Shown here: positions 26,005 to 36,623 of the stretch, piece by piece
Layout: the number at the start of each line of letters is the position of its first letter
Position numbering within the stretch: position 1 is the stretch's first letter
Origin: Pseudaminobacter sp047739745
GTDB taxonomy: Bacteria; Pseudomonadota; Alphaproteobacteria; Rhizobiales; Rhizobiaceae
Direction of reading: 5' to 3'
Length of the DNA stretch: 64,000 bases
NCBI RefSeq assembly: GCF_047739745.1
Contig: NZ_JBLLVA010000022.1
Coordinates: 31,510 to 95,509 of the forward strand
Notes under the pieces: generated by a model
The model's database searches: none
Seen by the model: the letters and a program-made list of their open reading frames with translations, nothing else
What the model was told of the DNA's origin: nothing
Translations under genes and position numbers: made by a program

Positions 26005-26826
26005 ATGGCTGCATCCCGATTGATCATACTTGGCGTGGCGGTGGCCGCGGCGAGCGGTGCGGGGTACGTTGCCAAGAACATGGCATCGCTTGCCCCGCAG
26101 GAAGCGGCTGTCGATGCCGGTCCGCACGAGCCTTCGATCCAGCTCGCCGATGTCCTTGTCCTGTCAGCGGACGTGCCGATGGGTGCGCCTACTGACGGCC
26201 ATCTTTCCTGGCAGCCATGGCCGGCCGACGGCATCAACGCGAACTTCGTTACCCGCGCGGCCGATCCGGAGGCCATAGAAAAATTGAAGGGCTCGATTGC
26301 CCGTGTCGCCATGTACAGCGGCGAGCCGCTGCGCCGCTCCAAGCTGGTCGGCGAAGGGCAGGGCTTCCTGTCTTCGCTGCTGCCGTCCGGCAAGCGGGCC
26401 ATCGCCACGCGCATCGCCGCCGATACTTCCGCCGGTGGTTTTATCCTTCCCAATGACTTCGTCGACGTCATCATGACGCGGCGCGTCGACAGCGGGTCGG
26501 AGGGCGGCGGGGCCGGTTTCGTAACCGAGACCATCCTGAAGAACATCAAGGTCCTGGCAATCGACCAGGCCATCCAGGAAGACGAAGAAGGTCGTCGCGT
26601 CAAAGTCGGCGAAACGGCGACGTTGGAGCTTACACCCCAGCAGGCCGAGATCATCACCGTCGCCCAGCAGATGGCCGACCGCCTGACGCTCTCCTTGCGT
26701 TCGATCGCCGACGCGCAGGAAAAATCCGATGGCGAGGCCGACTACCTCGTTTCCGGCAACGGGCGGCGCGGCACCGTGCGGCTGATCAAATCTGGCGAAG
26801 TTTCCGAAGTGAGGGCAAGGAAATGA
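26005..26826 (+). CDS. cpaB: Tad pilus assembly protein CpaB/RcpC
   Basis: The 273-residue protein has an N-terminal membrane segment (RLIILGVAVAAASGAGYVA) followed by a SAF domain (about residues 45-105, VLVLSADVPMGAPTDGHLSW ... MYSGEPLRRSKLV) and the RcpC domain (KRAIATRIAADTSAGGFILP, then VDVIMTRR). CpaB works in the periplasm with the secretin. ATG 26005 is chosen over an upstream frame start; its last bases overlap cpaC by 4 nt (ATGA). Confidence 0.94.
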   Translation: MAASRLIILGVAVAAASGAGYVAKNMASLAPQEAAVDAGPHEPSIQLADVLVLSADVPMGAPTDGHLSWQPWPADGINANFVTRAADPEAIEKLKGSIARVAMYSGEPLRRSKLVGEGQGFLSSLLPSGKRAIATRIAADTSAGGFILPNDFVDVIMTRRVDSGSEGGGAGFVTETILKNIKVLAIDQAIQEDEEGRRVKVGETATLELTPQQAEIITVAQQMADRLTLSLRSIADAQEKSDGEADYLVSGNGRRGTVRLIKSGEVSEVRARK

Positions 26827-28397
26827 GGTCGAACAAGGCGATGCCGCGCATCTCGGCCCTAAGCGCCCGCCGTGCCGCAAGGGCCGCGACCAGCCTTGCC
26901 GCCGCCTGCGCGCTGCTTGTTGCCGGCGGCGGGTTTGGTGGAAACATCGCAGCCGAAGCGGCGGGCAAGGCCGCTATCGGCTCTTCCACCAAGTCCAGCC
27001 AGCGCATCAAGCTCGGCCTCAACAAATCCATCGTCATCGATTTGCCGGCCGACGCTTACGACATTCTCGTGGCCAATCCCGCCGTTGCCGATGCCGTCAC
27101 CCGGACGTCGCGCCGCATCTATCTCTTCGGAAAATCGGTCGGCGAAACCAACATCTTCGTCTTCGGCTCCAACGGCGAGCAGATCGTCAGCATGGAGCTT
27201 GCCGTCGAGCGCGACGTGGCCGGTCTGGAGGACTATATCAGGCGCTTCATCCCGACATCCGACATCAAGGTCGAGCTTCTCAATGACAACGTAGTTCTGA
27301 CCGGCACCGTCGAGACGCCGCTCGACGCCAAGCGGGCCGAGCAACTGGCGACGATCTTCGTCAGCGGCGGTGAAGCGACCACCGGTCAGTATTCGCAGAC
27401 CGCCTCGGGCGGCTCGTCGAATGGCGGCGTCGATATCGACAACCCCGATGCCGAGCGCCGCGTCAGCCAGATCGTCAACCTGCTGCAGATCGTCGGTGAG
27501 GATCAAGTCACGCTGAAGGTCACCGTTGCCGAAGTCAGCCGCAACGTCATGAAGCAGCTCGGCGTCAACATGATCGCCAGCAATAGCAGCAATGGCATCG
27601 CATGGGGGGCGATCAGCGACAGCATTCCGGGCCTGGGCAAGCCGCTGTCGGCCTCGCAGGTGTCGCTCGGGACATCGATAATCGACGCCTACATAAATGC
27701 GATGGAGCAGGCAGGCGTAATGAAGACGCTCGCCGAACCCACATTGACTGCCGTATCCGGCGAGAAGGCCACCTTCAAGGTCGGCGGCGAGTTCAATCTG
27801 GTAACCAACCAGAAATCGGAAGAAGAGGGAGGCATCGTCTACGAGATCGAGAAGCTGGAATATGGCATTGGCTTGGAGTTCCAGCCGGTCGTTCTGTCCC
27901 CCGGGCGCATCAGCCTGAAAGTTCGGACCCAGGTTTCCGAGCCGACCAACGAGGCTTCCGTTTCCCTGTCCGGCGGCTTCCAGCGTGGTCGCGCCTTCAA
28001 CAATCCGGGCATGACGGCTTTGTCGATACGCAAGCGGCTGGCCGACACGACGGTCGAACTGCCTTCCGGCGGCTCGATGATGATTGCCGGCCTGGTTCGC
28101 GACGATGTTCGCCAGGCGGTCAACGGCCTGCCCGGTCTTTCGAAAATTCCGGTGCTCGGCACGCTGTTTCGCAGCCGCGACTTCGTCCGCAACGAAACCG
28201 AACTCGTCATCATCGTGACGCCCTATCTGTCGAAGCCGGTGGCTCGCAATGCGCTGGCCAGGCCCGACGACAATTTCAATGCCGCCAGCGATGGCGCGGG
28301 CATGTTCCTGGGCAAGGTCAACCGCGTCTACGGCACCATGCAGACGGATAAGCCGAACGGCCGGTATCACGGCGTCGTCGGCTACATTTACAAGTGA
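26823..28397 (+). CDS. cpaC: Tad pilus secretin CpaC/RcpA
   Basis: The outer-membrane channel of the Tad pilus, 524 residues. It has a signal peptide (to about residue 47), an N-terminal pilus domain (about 65-135), a BON-like segment (DIKVELLNDNVVLTGTVETP, about 148-167) and the secretin core (about 250-455) with the conserved VPVLG-like KIPVLGTLFRSRDF. Two gaps in conserved motifs were looked for and not found. It overlaps cpaB by 4 nt. Confidence 0.96.
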   Translation: MRSNKAMPRISALSARRAARAATSLAAACALLVAGGGFGGNIAAEAAGKAAIGSSTKSSQRIKLGLNKSIVIDLPADAYDILVANPAVADAVTRTSRRIYLFGKSVGETNIFVFGSNGEQIVSMELAVERDVAGLEDYIRRFIPTSDIKVELLNDNVVLTGTVETPLDAKRAEQLATIFVSGGEATTGQYSQTASGGSSNGGVDIDNPDAERRVSQIVNLLQIVGEDQVTLKVTVAEVSRNVMKQLGVNMIASNSSNGIAWGAISDSIPGLGKPLSASQVSLGTSIIDAYINAMEQAGVMKTLAEPTLTAVSGEKATFKVGGEFNLVTNQKSEEEGGIVYEIEKLEYGIGLEFQPVVLSPGRISLKVRTQVSEPTNEASVSLSGGFQRGRAFNNPGMTALSIRKRLADTTVELPSGGSMMIAGLVRDDVRQAVNGLPGLSKIPVLGTLFRSRDFVRNETELVIIVTPYLSKPVARNALARPDDNFNAASDGAGMFLGKVNRVYGTMQTDKPNGRYHGVVGYIYK

Positions 28398-28411
28398 GCG
28401 GGGAACGGGGC

Positions 28412-29125
28412 ATGTCCAAGGCAACGGTTGATACCAGGGCAGCAGCAGCCACAAGGCGCGCCATGCCGATCGCGGCGATCCTCGCCATCGCGCTGCTCTC
28501 GGGCTGCGCTGCCAGAACCGACAGCGTCACGGTTGGCGCCATTCCGGACGACTACCGCACCAACCATCCGATCGTGATCGCCGAGAAGGAGCAGGTGCTC
28601 GACCTGCCGGTAGCGGCGAGCGAACGCGGAATGACGCGCGTGCAGAAGGTGGCGCTGCAAGGCTTCCTGGCCGACTACGACAGGAGTGCTGCCCCGGTCG
28701 TCACCATCCTCGTACCGTCGGGAACCCCGAACGCGGTGGCAGCCAGCGAGGCGGGCCGTGATTTCGCGCGCTTCGCCAGGGCACGCGGCGTACCGGACGG
28801 CCGCGTCATCGTCTCGTCCTACCAGCCTGTCTCGCCGGACGTGTCGGCGCCGATCCGTGTCGCCTACGCGGCGATGAAGGCGCAGACCGGCCCCTGCGGC
28901 CGCTGGCCGGCCGATGTTCTCGATACCAGCGAAAACAAGCACTATGCGAATTTCGGCTGCTCCTACCAGAACAACCTCGCCGCACAGATCGCCAATCCCG
29001 CCGATCTCCTCGGACCTCGCCAGCAGACGACCATCGACGCGGAGAACCGCAGCAAGGTCATCGATGTCTATCGTGACAGGGAAATTGCGAAGGAATTCTT
29101 CGACGTGTCGGAAGTGGATTATTGA
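28412..29125 (+). CDS. cpaD: Tad pilus assembly lipoprotein CpaD
   Basis: The 237-residue protein has a lipoprotein signal with lipobox LLSGCA near residue 35, so it is probably an outer-membrane lipoprotein helping the CpaC secretin. The CpaD family core VAASERGMTRVQKVALQGFL and the ending region NPADLLGPRQQT follow. ATG 28412 is preceded by GGGGAACGGGGC; a GTG at 28394 overlapping the cpaC stop is the other candidate. Confidence 0.92.
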   Translation: MSKATVDTRAAAATRRAMPIAAILAIALLSGCAARTDSVTVGAIPDDYRTNHPIVIAEKEQVLDLPVAASERGMTRVQKVALQGFLADYDRSAAPVVTILVPSGTPNAVAASEAGRDFARFARARGVPDGRVIVSSYQPVSPDVSAPIRVAYAAMKAQTGPCGRWPADVLDTSENKHYANFGCSYQNNLAAQIANPADLLGPRQQTTIDAENRSKVIDVYRDREIAKEFFDVSEVDY

Positions 29126-29154
29126 GCCGCGCAGGGCTTGGAAAGAGCTTGACG

Positions 29155-30435
29155 ATGAACACTCTCGCCTATGACACCCATGCCGATGGAGACGACGATC
29201 AGCCCGACGTCGCCGCCATGAGTGCGCTGCGCCCGGTGCCGCGCATCTCCATCCAGGCGTTCTGCGAAACCGATGGAGTTGCCAGCCCTATCGAGCGGGC
29301 CGGCGAAGACCGCCGCATGGCCAAGGCTCATCTCAAGGTGCATATGGGCGGGGTGGCGACGGCCATCGAGTTCTATCAGTCGGCGCCGACGCCGAATCTG
29401 ATCATCCTGGAATCGCGTAGCGAGCCCAAGGCGCTGCTCGAATCGCTGCGCCAGCTTTCCGAACACTGCGATCCGAGTTCGAAAGTGGTGATCATCGGCC
29501 ACTACAACGATATCGGCCTCTACCGGGAGCTGATCCGCGCCGGCATCTCCGAATATGTGGTGGCGCCGGTTTCGATGGCGGACGTCGTCAGCGTCATTTC
29601 CTCGATCTTCGTCGATCCCGATGCAGAGCCGATCGGGCGATCGATCGCCTTCATAGGCGCCAAGGGTGGGGTCGGCTCCTCGACCATCGCCCACAACGTC
29701 GCCTGGAGCATGTCGACCCTGTTCAGTTCAGAGGTAGTGGTTGCCGACCTCGATCTGGCTTTCGGCACGGCCAATATCAATTTCGATCAGGACCCGGCCC
29801 AGGGCATCGCCGAAGCGGTCTTTTCGCCGGAGCGGATCGACGAAGTCTATCTCGACCGGCTGCTGGCGCAGTGCGCCGAGCGGCTGTCGCTGCTTGCCGC
29901 GCCGTCGACGCTCGACAGGGTCTATGATTTCGATCCGGAAGCCTTTTCACACATCATCGACACCGCGCAGCGCAGCGCGCCACTGCTGGTGCTTGACGTG
30001 CCGCATATCTGGAGCGGCTGGTCGAAGAGCACGCTGACGAAAGCCGACGATATCGTCATCACGGCGACGCCCGAGCTTGCCAATCTGCGCAACACCAAGA
30101 ACCTTATCGACATGCTGAGGAAGCTGCGCCCGAATGACGGCCCGCCGAAGCTGATCCTCAACCAGGCGGGCGTTCCCAAACGGCCAGAGATTTCCGCCGC
30201 CGAATTTGCCGAGCCTCTGGGCATAACGCCGATGGCCGTCATCCCATTCGAGCCGCTCTTGTTCGGAAACGCGTCCAACAATGGCCGCATGCTTGGCGAA
30301 ATGGACGCCAAAAGCCCGATCGTCCAGATCATCGGTGAAATTTCGCACATCCTCACGGGCCGCAGCGAAATCAAGGCAAAGAAGAAGTCCGGTTTGAGCG
30401 GATTGCTTGGCAAGTTGAAGCCGAAAAAGAAATGA
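29155..30435 (+). CDS. cpaE: Tad pilus localisation ATPase CpaE/TadZ
   Basis: A 426-residue cytoplasmic protein that places the pilus machine at the cell pole. After a receiver-like domain (about residues 35-155) comes a MinD/ParA-type ATPase with the motif GAKGGVGSSTIAHNV near residue 170; the lysine and serine/threonine residues are present. The C-terminus is lysine-rich. ATG 29155 has GGAAAGAG upstream and is preferred to a TTG at 29122. It is 30 nt before cpaF. Confidence 0.94.
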   Translation: MNTLAYDTHADGDDDQPDVAAMSALRPVPRISIQAFCETDGVASPIERAGEDRRMAKAHLKVHMGGVATAIEFYQSAPTPNLIILESRSEPKALLESLRQLSEHCDPSSKVVIIGHYNDIGLYRELIRAGISEYVVAPVSMADVVSVISSIFVDPDAEPIGRSIAFIGAKGGVGSSTIAHNVAWSMSTLFSSEVVVADLDLAFGTANINFDQDPAQGIAEAVFSPERIDEVYLDRLLAQCAERLSLLAAPSTLDRVYDFDPEAFSHIIDTAQRSAPLLVLDVPHIWSGWSKSTLTKADDIVITATPELANLRNTKNLIDMLRKLRPNDGPPKLILNQAGVPKRPEISAAEFAEPLGITPMAVIPFEPLLFGNASNNGRMLGEMDAKSPIVQIIGEISHILTGRSEIKAKKKSGLSGLLGKLKPKKK

Positions 30436-30465
30436 CGTTTCGCACGGCGGAGCTGGTAGTCGATC

Positions 30466-31968
<1,503 letters not shown>

Positions 31969-31978
31969 AAGACGGCGC

Positions 31979-32992
31979 ATGTTCGGCATCGACAACATGG
32001 TACTGGTCTTCATCGCGCTGGCGGGCGTGAGCGCCGGCGCGGTTGCCTATGCGTTCCTGTTCAAGTCGATCGAAAGCGAAAAGAAGACCGGCCGGCGCCT
32101 GGAGTCGATCAAGAATGCTGAAACGGATCGATCCGTGGTCAAGGCTGCCCGTGACCGGGCGAGCGAAGCCAACAAGCGCCGCAAGTCGATCCAGGATTCG
32201 TTGAAGGAGCTCGACGAAAAGCAGAAGGACAAGGACAGGAACATCAAGAAGCCGCCGCTGAAGGTGCAGATCCGTCAGGCGGGCCTGCAACTAACGGTTG
32301 AGCGCTTTTATCTCTACTCCTTCATCTGCGGGCTGGTGCTGACCGCTTTGGCCTTCGTGACCGGGGTGCCGCTGATCGTGCTGCCGGGCGTGCTCGTCGC
32401 GGGCATCCTGGGCGTGCCTCGCTGGGCCGTGTCGTTCCTGCGCAAACGCCGCGTCAAGAAGTTCCTGAACGAATTTCCCAACGCACTCGACATCATCGTG
32501 CGGGCAGTCAAATCCGGTCTGCCGCTGAACGATGGCATCAGGCTCATCGCCAATGAATCGCCCGAGCCGGTCAGGTCCGAATTTCGGCGGATCGTCGAGA
32601 GCCAGCAACTCGGGCTTTCAATTCCCGACGCCGCGATGCGCATGGGGGAAACCATGCCTTGCCCGGAAGCCGGTTTCTTCGGCATCGTCATCCAGATTCA
32701 AAGCCAGGCCGGCGGCAATCTGTCGGAGGCGCTGGGCAACCTTTCGCGCGTGCTGCGCGACCGCAAGAAGATGAAGGCCAAGGTGCAGGCGCTGTCGATG
32801 GAAGCGAAGGCGTCCGCGGTGATCATCGGAGCCTTGCCCTTCGTCGTGGCCCTTCTCGTCTATCTGTCGAGCCCCACCTACATCATGCCGCTGTTCACCA
32901 CGAGCACCGGCCATATCATCCTCGGCATCTCCGCGATCTGGATGTCGATTGGCATCTTCGTGATGCGCAAGATGATGAATTTCGAGGTCTAG
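31979..32992 (+). CDS. tadB: Tad pilus inner-membrane platform protein TadB
   Basis: The 337-residue product starts MFGIDNMVLVFIALAGV 11 nt after cpaF. It has an N-terminal membrane helix, a basic cytoplasmic stretch (about 35-90), two further helices and a T2SSF domain (about 165-290) with ALDIIVRAVKSGLPLNDGI. A much longer upstream frame exists but it runs through cpaF and is not used. TadB and TadC form the platform that CpaF acts on. Confidence 0.94.
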   Translation: MFGIDNMVLVFIALAGVSAGAVAYAFLFKSIESEKKTGRRLESIKNAETDRSVVKAARDRASEANKRRKSIQDSLKELDEKQKDKDRNIKKPPLKVQIRQAGLQLTVERFYLYSFICGLVLTALAFVTGVPLIVLPGVLVAGILGVPRWAVSFLRKRRVKKFLNEFPNALDIIVRAVKSGLPLNDGIRLIANESPEPVRSEFRRIVESQQLGLSIPDAAMRMGETMPCPEAGFFGIVIQIQSQAGGNLSEALGNLSRVLRDRKKMKAKVQALSMEAKASAVIIGALPFVVALLVYLSSPTYIMPLFTTSTGHIILGISAIWMSIGIFVMRKMMNFEV

Positions 32993-32993
32993 C

Positions 32994-33980
32994 ATGACGG
33001 ATCAGGTCATCAAGTCGATCACCGACCCGGCTTTCCTGATCGCGCTGCTGGTGGCGATCGCCGTTTTCGCCACTGTGTTCACCGTCATGCCGTCGTTCAG
33101 CGGAAACCAGCTCAAGGCGCGGATGAAATCGGTGGCGCTGGAACGCGACGAGCTTCGCGCCAGGCAACGTGCGCGACTGGCTGCCGAGGCAGACCGGCGG
33201 CGCAAGGGTCTGCGCGAAGAGCAGTCGCTCGGCATGCGCAAGATCGTCGACAGGCTCGATCTCAAGCGCGCGCTTGCCGACGAGAACACGATCAACAAGC
33301 TCAAGGTCGCCGGTTTTCGCGGCCAGAATCCGTTGACCAAATTCCTGTTCTTCCGCCTCGTGCTGCCCTTCGTCGGATTTGGGCTCGCCGGCATCTATGT
33401 GCTCTTTCTTGGGGGGCTTGCCGAGCAGCCGCCCTTCATGAAACTGTTCGTCTGCATACTTGCCGCCTATGCCGGCTTCTATGCGCCCAATCTCTACGTC
33501 AGCAACCGGGCTGGCAAGCGCAAGCAATCGATCCAGACAGCCTGGCCGGACGCGCTCGACCTGATGCTGATCTGTGTCGAATCCGGCATGTCGATCGAGG
33601 CAGCCATTCGCAGGGTTGCCGACGAGATCGGGTCGCAGTCGGTGGCGCTGGCAGAGGAACTGATCCTGACCAATGCGGAGCTTGCCTATCTGCAGGAGCG
33701 CAAGCAGGCCTATGACAATCTGGCCAGCCGAACCGGACTGGAGTCCGTCAAATCGGTGGCGCAGGCGCTGGTGCAGGCCGAACGCTACGGAACGCCGGTG
33801 GCGCAGGCGCTGAGGACCCTTGCCAACGAAAGCCGCGAGATGCGCATGAACGCCGCCGAGAAGAAGGCTGCCGCGCTGCCGCCGAAGCTCACCGTGCCGA
33901 TGATCCTGTTCTTCCTGCCGGTGCTTTTTGCCATTATTCTCGGCCCCGCCGGCATGCAGTTCAGCCAAAGCGGTTTCTGA
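32994..33980 (+). CDS. tadC: Tad pilus inner-membrane platform protein TadC
   Basis: The 328-residue partner of TadB, with an N-terminal helix (AFLIALLVAIAVFATVF), a basic linker and a T2SSF domain with ALDLMLICVESGMSIEAAI (about residue 185) and QAERYGTPVAQALRTLA. Spacing to tadB is 1 nt. It is the last gene of the cpa operon on this strand; a hairpin follows. Confidence 0.95.
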   Translation: MTDQVIKSITDPAFLIALLVAIAVFATVFTVMPSFSGNQLKARMKSVALERDELRARQRARLAAEADRRRKGLREEQSLGMRKIVDRLDLKRALADENTINKLKVAGFRGQNPLTKFLFFRLVLPFVGFGLAGIYVLFLGGLAEQPPFMKLFVCILAAYAGFYAPNLYVSNRAGKRKQSIQTAWPDALDLMLICVESGMSIEAAIRRVADEIGSQSVALAEELILTNAELAYLQERKQAYDNLASRTGLESVKSVAQALVQAERYGTPVAQALRTLANESREMRMNAAEKKAAALPPKLTVPMILFFLPVLFAIILGPAGMQFSQSGF

Positions 33981-33998
33981 AGTTTTCCAAACAAAAAT

Positions 33999-34026
33999 GA
34001 GGGCCGCGCGAACCCGCACGGCCTTC
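33999..34026 (+). terminator. Terminator after tadC
   Basis: GAGGGCCG (33999-34006) pairs with CGGCCTTC (34019-34026), an 8-bp stem with one G-T pair and a 12-nt loop. TTGCT follows, a weak T tract. It ends the cpa-tad operon just before the repeat element. Confidence 0.6.
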
Positions 34027-34042
34027 TTGCTGTAACCGGATG

Positions 34043-34148
34043 GTCAGAGCATCGGACCGAAAAGTGGAATCCGGTTTTCGGAAAGATCCGATGCTCTGAC
34101 AAAGAGATAGATCGACAACATGCGTCTGTCAGGACGCACGTCGATCTA
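34043..34148. repeat. Composite palindromic repeat, copy A
   Basis: Two adjacent hairpins. The first (34043-34100) has 14-base perfect outer arms and an inner CCGAAAA/TTTTCGG pair. The second has outer arms TAGATCGAC (34108-34116) and GTCGATCTA (34140-34148), and inner TGCGTC/GACGCA. The core of the first hairpin recurs almost identically at 36527-36576, also followed by a TGCGTC/GACGCA hairpin. The right outer arm of hairpin two contains the tadD stop codon. It resembles interspersed palindromes I associate with Mesorhizobium genomes. Confidence 0.85.
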
Positions 34149-34973
34149 GTTGGTATTCGTCTCCGGCTTGTTGCCGTCTTCATTCTTGAGCTGGTTCCAG
34201 GCGTTCTGCTGGGACAGCATGTTGCGCAGATAGGCGACATTGGCCTGGGCCTGTTCTGGCGAGAGTTCTTCGCGGGCGATCTTTTCCGCCTCGTCGAACC
34301 GGCCCTGCAGGCCGACCACGAGAGCGAGGTTCTGGCGCACGCGACTGTCGGCGCCGGGCGCTTGGGCGGCCGAGCGCATGTAGGTCTCGGCCGTTCTGAG
34401 GTCACCTTCCAGAACGTAGGACATGCCAAGATTGGAAAGGACCGAGGGTTCGTTCGGCTTCATGTCCAGAGCCTTGCGGTAAAGCTGGCGTGCCTGGGCA
34501 GCCTGTCCCATCTGGTCGAGGATCGCGCCTTCGGCCGAAACGAGCTTCCAGTCGGGATATTCGGGCGTCTGCGCCCGACGCACCGCGTCGAGCGCGGGTT
34601 CGAGCTGGCCGACGGCGGCGAGCGCCTTGCCATAGGCTGCGAGCACGTCCCGGTCTTTGGGCAGCGCGATGGCAAGCTTGCGCATGACGGCCAGCGCCTG
34701 ATCTTGCCTACCGCTCATTTGCAGCACGCCGGCATAGCTCAGCGCCGTCGATTTATCGTTGGTGTTCTGGGAATAGGCCTTGCCCAACGAAGCCGCCGTC
34801 GAGTTCAGTTCCGCCGAGGACATGTTCTCGATCGACTTGGCCGAGGGCCGCGAAATCGATCCTGTCGACATCTTGTCGGTCGCGCATCCGGCGACGCCTG
34901 CCGCAAGCATCAGCGTGAAAACGGTGACCAGCATGCGCTTGCCGGTTGCGTTGCGCGTACGATTGGTCAACAT
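34146..34973 (-). CDS. tadD: Tad pilus TPR lipoprotein TadD
   Basis: A 275-residue lipoprotein: signal peptide with lipobox AAGVAGC near residue 30, then tetratricopeptide repeats through the rest (for example ALSYAGVLQMSGRQDQALAV, ARQLYRKALDMKPNEPSVLS). TadD is needed for assembly of the secretin. ATG 34973 is chosen; a longer start at 35030 is possible. It runs against the cpa operon and is divergent from the aminopeptidase gene. Its stop lies inside the repeat element. Confidence 0.92.
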   Translation of the reverse strand: MLTNRTRNATGKRMLVTVFTLMLAAGVAGCATDKMSTGSISRPSAKSIENMSSAELNSTAASLGKAYSQNTNDKSTALSYAGVLQMSGRQDQALAVMRKLAIALPKDRDVLAAYGKALAAVGQLEPALDAVRRAQTPEYPDWKLVSAEGAILDQMGQAAQARQLYRKALDMKPNEPSVLSNLGMSYVLEGDLRTAETYMRSAAQAPGADSRVRQNLALVVGLQGRFDEAEKIAREELSPEQAQANVAYLRNMLSQQNAWNQLKNEDGNKPETNTN

Positions 34974-35101
34974 CGGCGCCAGATCTCCATCCGTCCCAAT
35001 GGCTTTCCAGCCATTTTCCCATTGGAGCAATATTCCGTTAACCCTAACGGATCGTTAAGACGACGCTGCCACCCGCAATGAACATGCAAGGGAAAACATC
35101 G

Positions 35102-36472
35102 ATGCCACTCCAGCTTGTTGAACAGCCCGGCAAAGGATCGCGACCGGTCTATCTCGTCGCGAAAGGCGCGCTGGAAGATTGCGCGGCCGGGGAGGCGGCG
35201 GTGGTCTGGGCCCGCCAGAACGGGTTTTCCGGCGACGCGGGCCAGACCGTTCTGGTGCCTGCCGCCGACGGTTCGGTGGCCGGAGCGCTGTTTGGCATTG
35301 GCAATGGCGATAGGGACGGGCTTGCCCTGGGCTCGCTTGCCAGGAGCCTCCCGCAGGGCGACTGGCATTTCGCCACGCCTCCGCAGAAGCCCGGCCTCGC
35401 CGTGCTCGGGCTCGCACTCGGCGGCTATGCTTTTACGCGATATGGCAAGAAGCCCGGCACCGACCTTCGCTTCGGCGTTCCCCAGGGGGCCGATCTGGCG
35501 CATGTAAGCCGTATCGCCGACGGCGTTTTCCTGGCACGCGACCTCGTCAACACGCCGACGAACGACATGGGCCCGGAAGCGCTCGAGGAGGCAGCCGGTG
35601 CGCTGGCCATGCGGCACAAGGCGGCAATTTCCGTCATCAAGGGCGATGAACTGCTAAAGCAGAATTTTCCCATGATCCATGCGGTCGGCCGGGCTTCCGC
35701 CGAAGCCCCGCGTCTCATCGATCTTACCTGGGGCGAGAAGAATGCACCGAGGATTACGCTGGTCGGCAAGGGCGTCTGCTTCGATACGGGCGGCCTCGAC
35801 ATCAAGCCGGCGAGCGGCATGTTGTTGATGAAGAAGGACATGGGCGGCGCGGCCAATGTGCTTGGCCTTGCCTCGATGATCATGAGCGCTGGCCTGAAGG
35901 TCAGGTTGCGCGTGCTTGTTCCTGCCGTCGAGAACGCGATTTCGGCCAACGCCTTCCGTCCGGGAGACGTGCTGACCAGCCGCAAGGGCACGACGGTCGA
36001 GATCGGCAACACGGATGCCGAGGGCCGCCTCGTCCTCGCCGACGCGCTGACGCTGGCCGACGAGGAAGCCCCCGGCCTGCTGATCGACATGGCGACCCTG
36101 ACGGGAGCCGCCCGTATCGCGCTCGGGCCGGACATCGCACCCTTCTACACCAATGACGAGGCGCTGGCGGCGGACCTTTCCGATGCCTCGACAGAGGTCG
36201 ATGACCCGCTGTGGCGCATGCCGCTCTGGGCCCCTTACGACGCGAAGCTTTCCTCGAAAGTGGCCGATATGAACAATGTCACGACCGACGGCTTCGCAGG
36301 CTCGATTACGGCTGCGCTTTTCCTGAAGCGCTTCGTCGAGAAGGCGTCGGGGTGGGCGCATTTCGATATTTTTGCCTGGAACCCGACTGAGCGGCCGCAC
36401 GGCCCGATAGGTGGCGAGGCACAGGGCATACGCGCGCTGGAACAGGTGCTGTCGAAGCGCTACGGAGCCTGA
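35102..36472 (+). CDS. Leucyl aminopeptidase family protein (M17)
   Basis: A 456-residue M17 zinc aminopeptidase. The metal and active-site region is intact: VGKGVCFDTGGLDIKP (about 225-240), MKKDMGGAA and the signature NTDAEGRLVLADAL (about 300-313). ATG 35102 has AAGGGA 8 nt upstream; ATG 35078 is the alternative. The N-terminal domain is the short type seen in alphaproteobacteria, unlike PepA. It likely trims short peptides in the cytoplasm, alongside the C40 peptidase and Yej importer further on. Confidence 0.92.
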   Translation: MPLQLVEQPGKGSRPVYLVAKGALEDCAAGEAAVVWARQNGFSGDAGQTVLVPAADGSVAGALFGIGNGDRDGLALGSLARSLPQGDWHFATPPQKPGLAVLGLALGGYAFTRYGKKPGTDLRFGVPQGADLAHVSRIADGVFLARDLVNTPTNDMGPEALEEAAGALAMRHKAAISVIKGDELLKQNFPMIHAVGRASAEAPRLIDLTWGEKNAPRITLVGKGVCFDTGGLDIKPASGMLLMKKDMGGAANVLGLASMIMSAGLKVRLRVLVPAVENAISANAFRPGDVLTSRKGTTVEIGNTDAEGRLVLADALTLADEEAPGLLIDMATLTGAARIALGPDIAPFYTNDEALAADLSDASTEVDDPLWRMPLWAPYDAKLSSKVADMNNVTTDGFAGSITAALFLKRFVEKASGWAHFDIFAWNPTERPHGPIGGEAQGIRALEQVLSKRYGA

Positions 36473-36525
36473 GTCACGCAACCGGGGTGTTTCGTCGCTG
36501 CAACCGCAATCGACGAACCTCCTCC

Positions 36526-36610
36526 AGAGCATCGGACCGAAAAGTGGAATCCGGTTTTCGGAATGATCCGATGCTCAATCGAAGTGTTAGTGCGTCCTAT
36601 TGGACGCACG
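36526..36610. repeat. Composite palindromic repeat, copy B
   Basis: The first hairpin (36527-36576) shares with copy A the core from GAGCATCGG to GATGCTC with one substitution in the loop-side GGAA(A/T)GATC. A second hairpin with arms GTGCGTCC (36590-36597) and GGACGCAC (36602-36609) follows at the same relative place. It lies between the convergent aminopeptidase and otsB genes and could act as a bidirectional terminator. Confidence 0.85.
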
Positions 36611-36623
36611 GGCCGGCGTCAGA

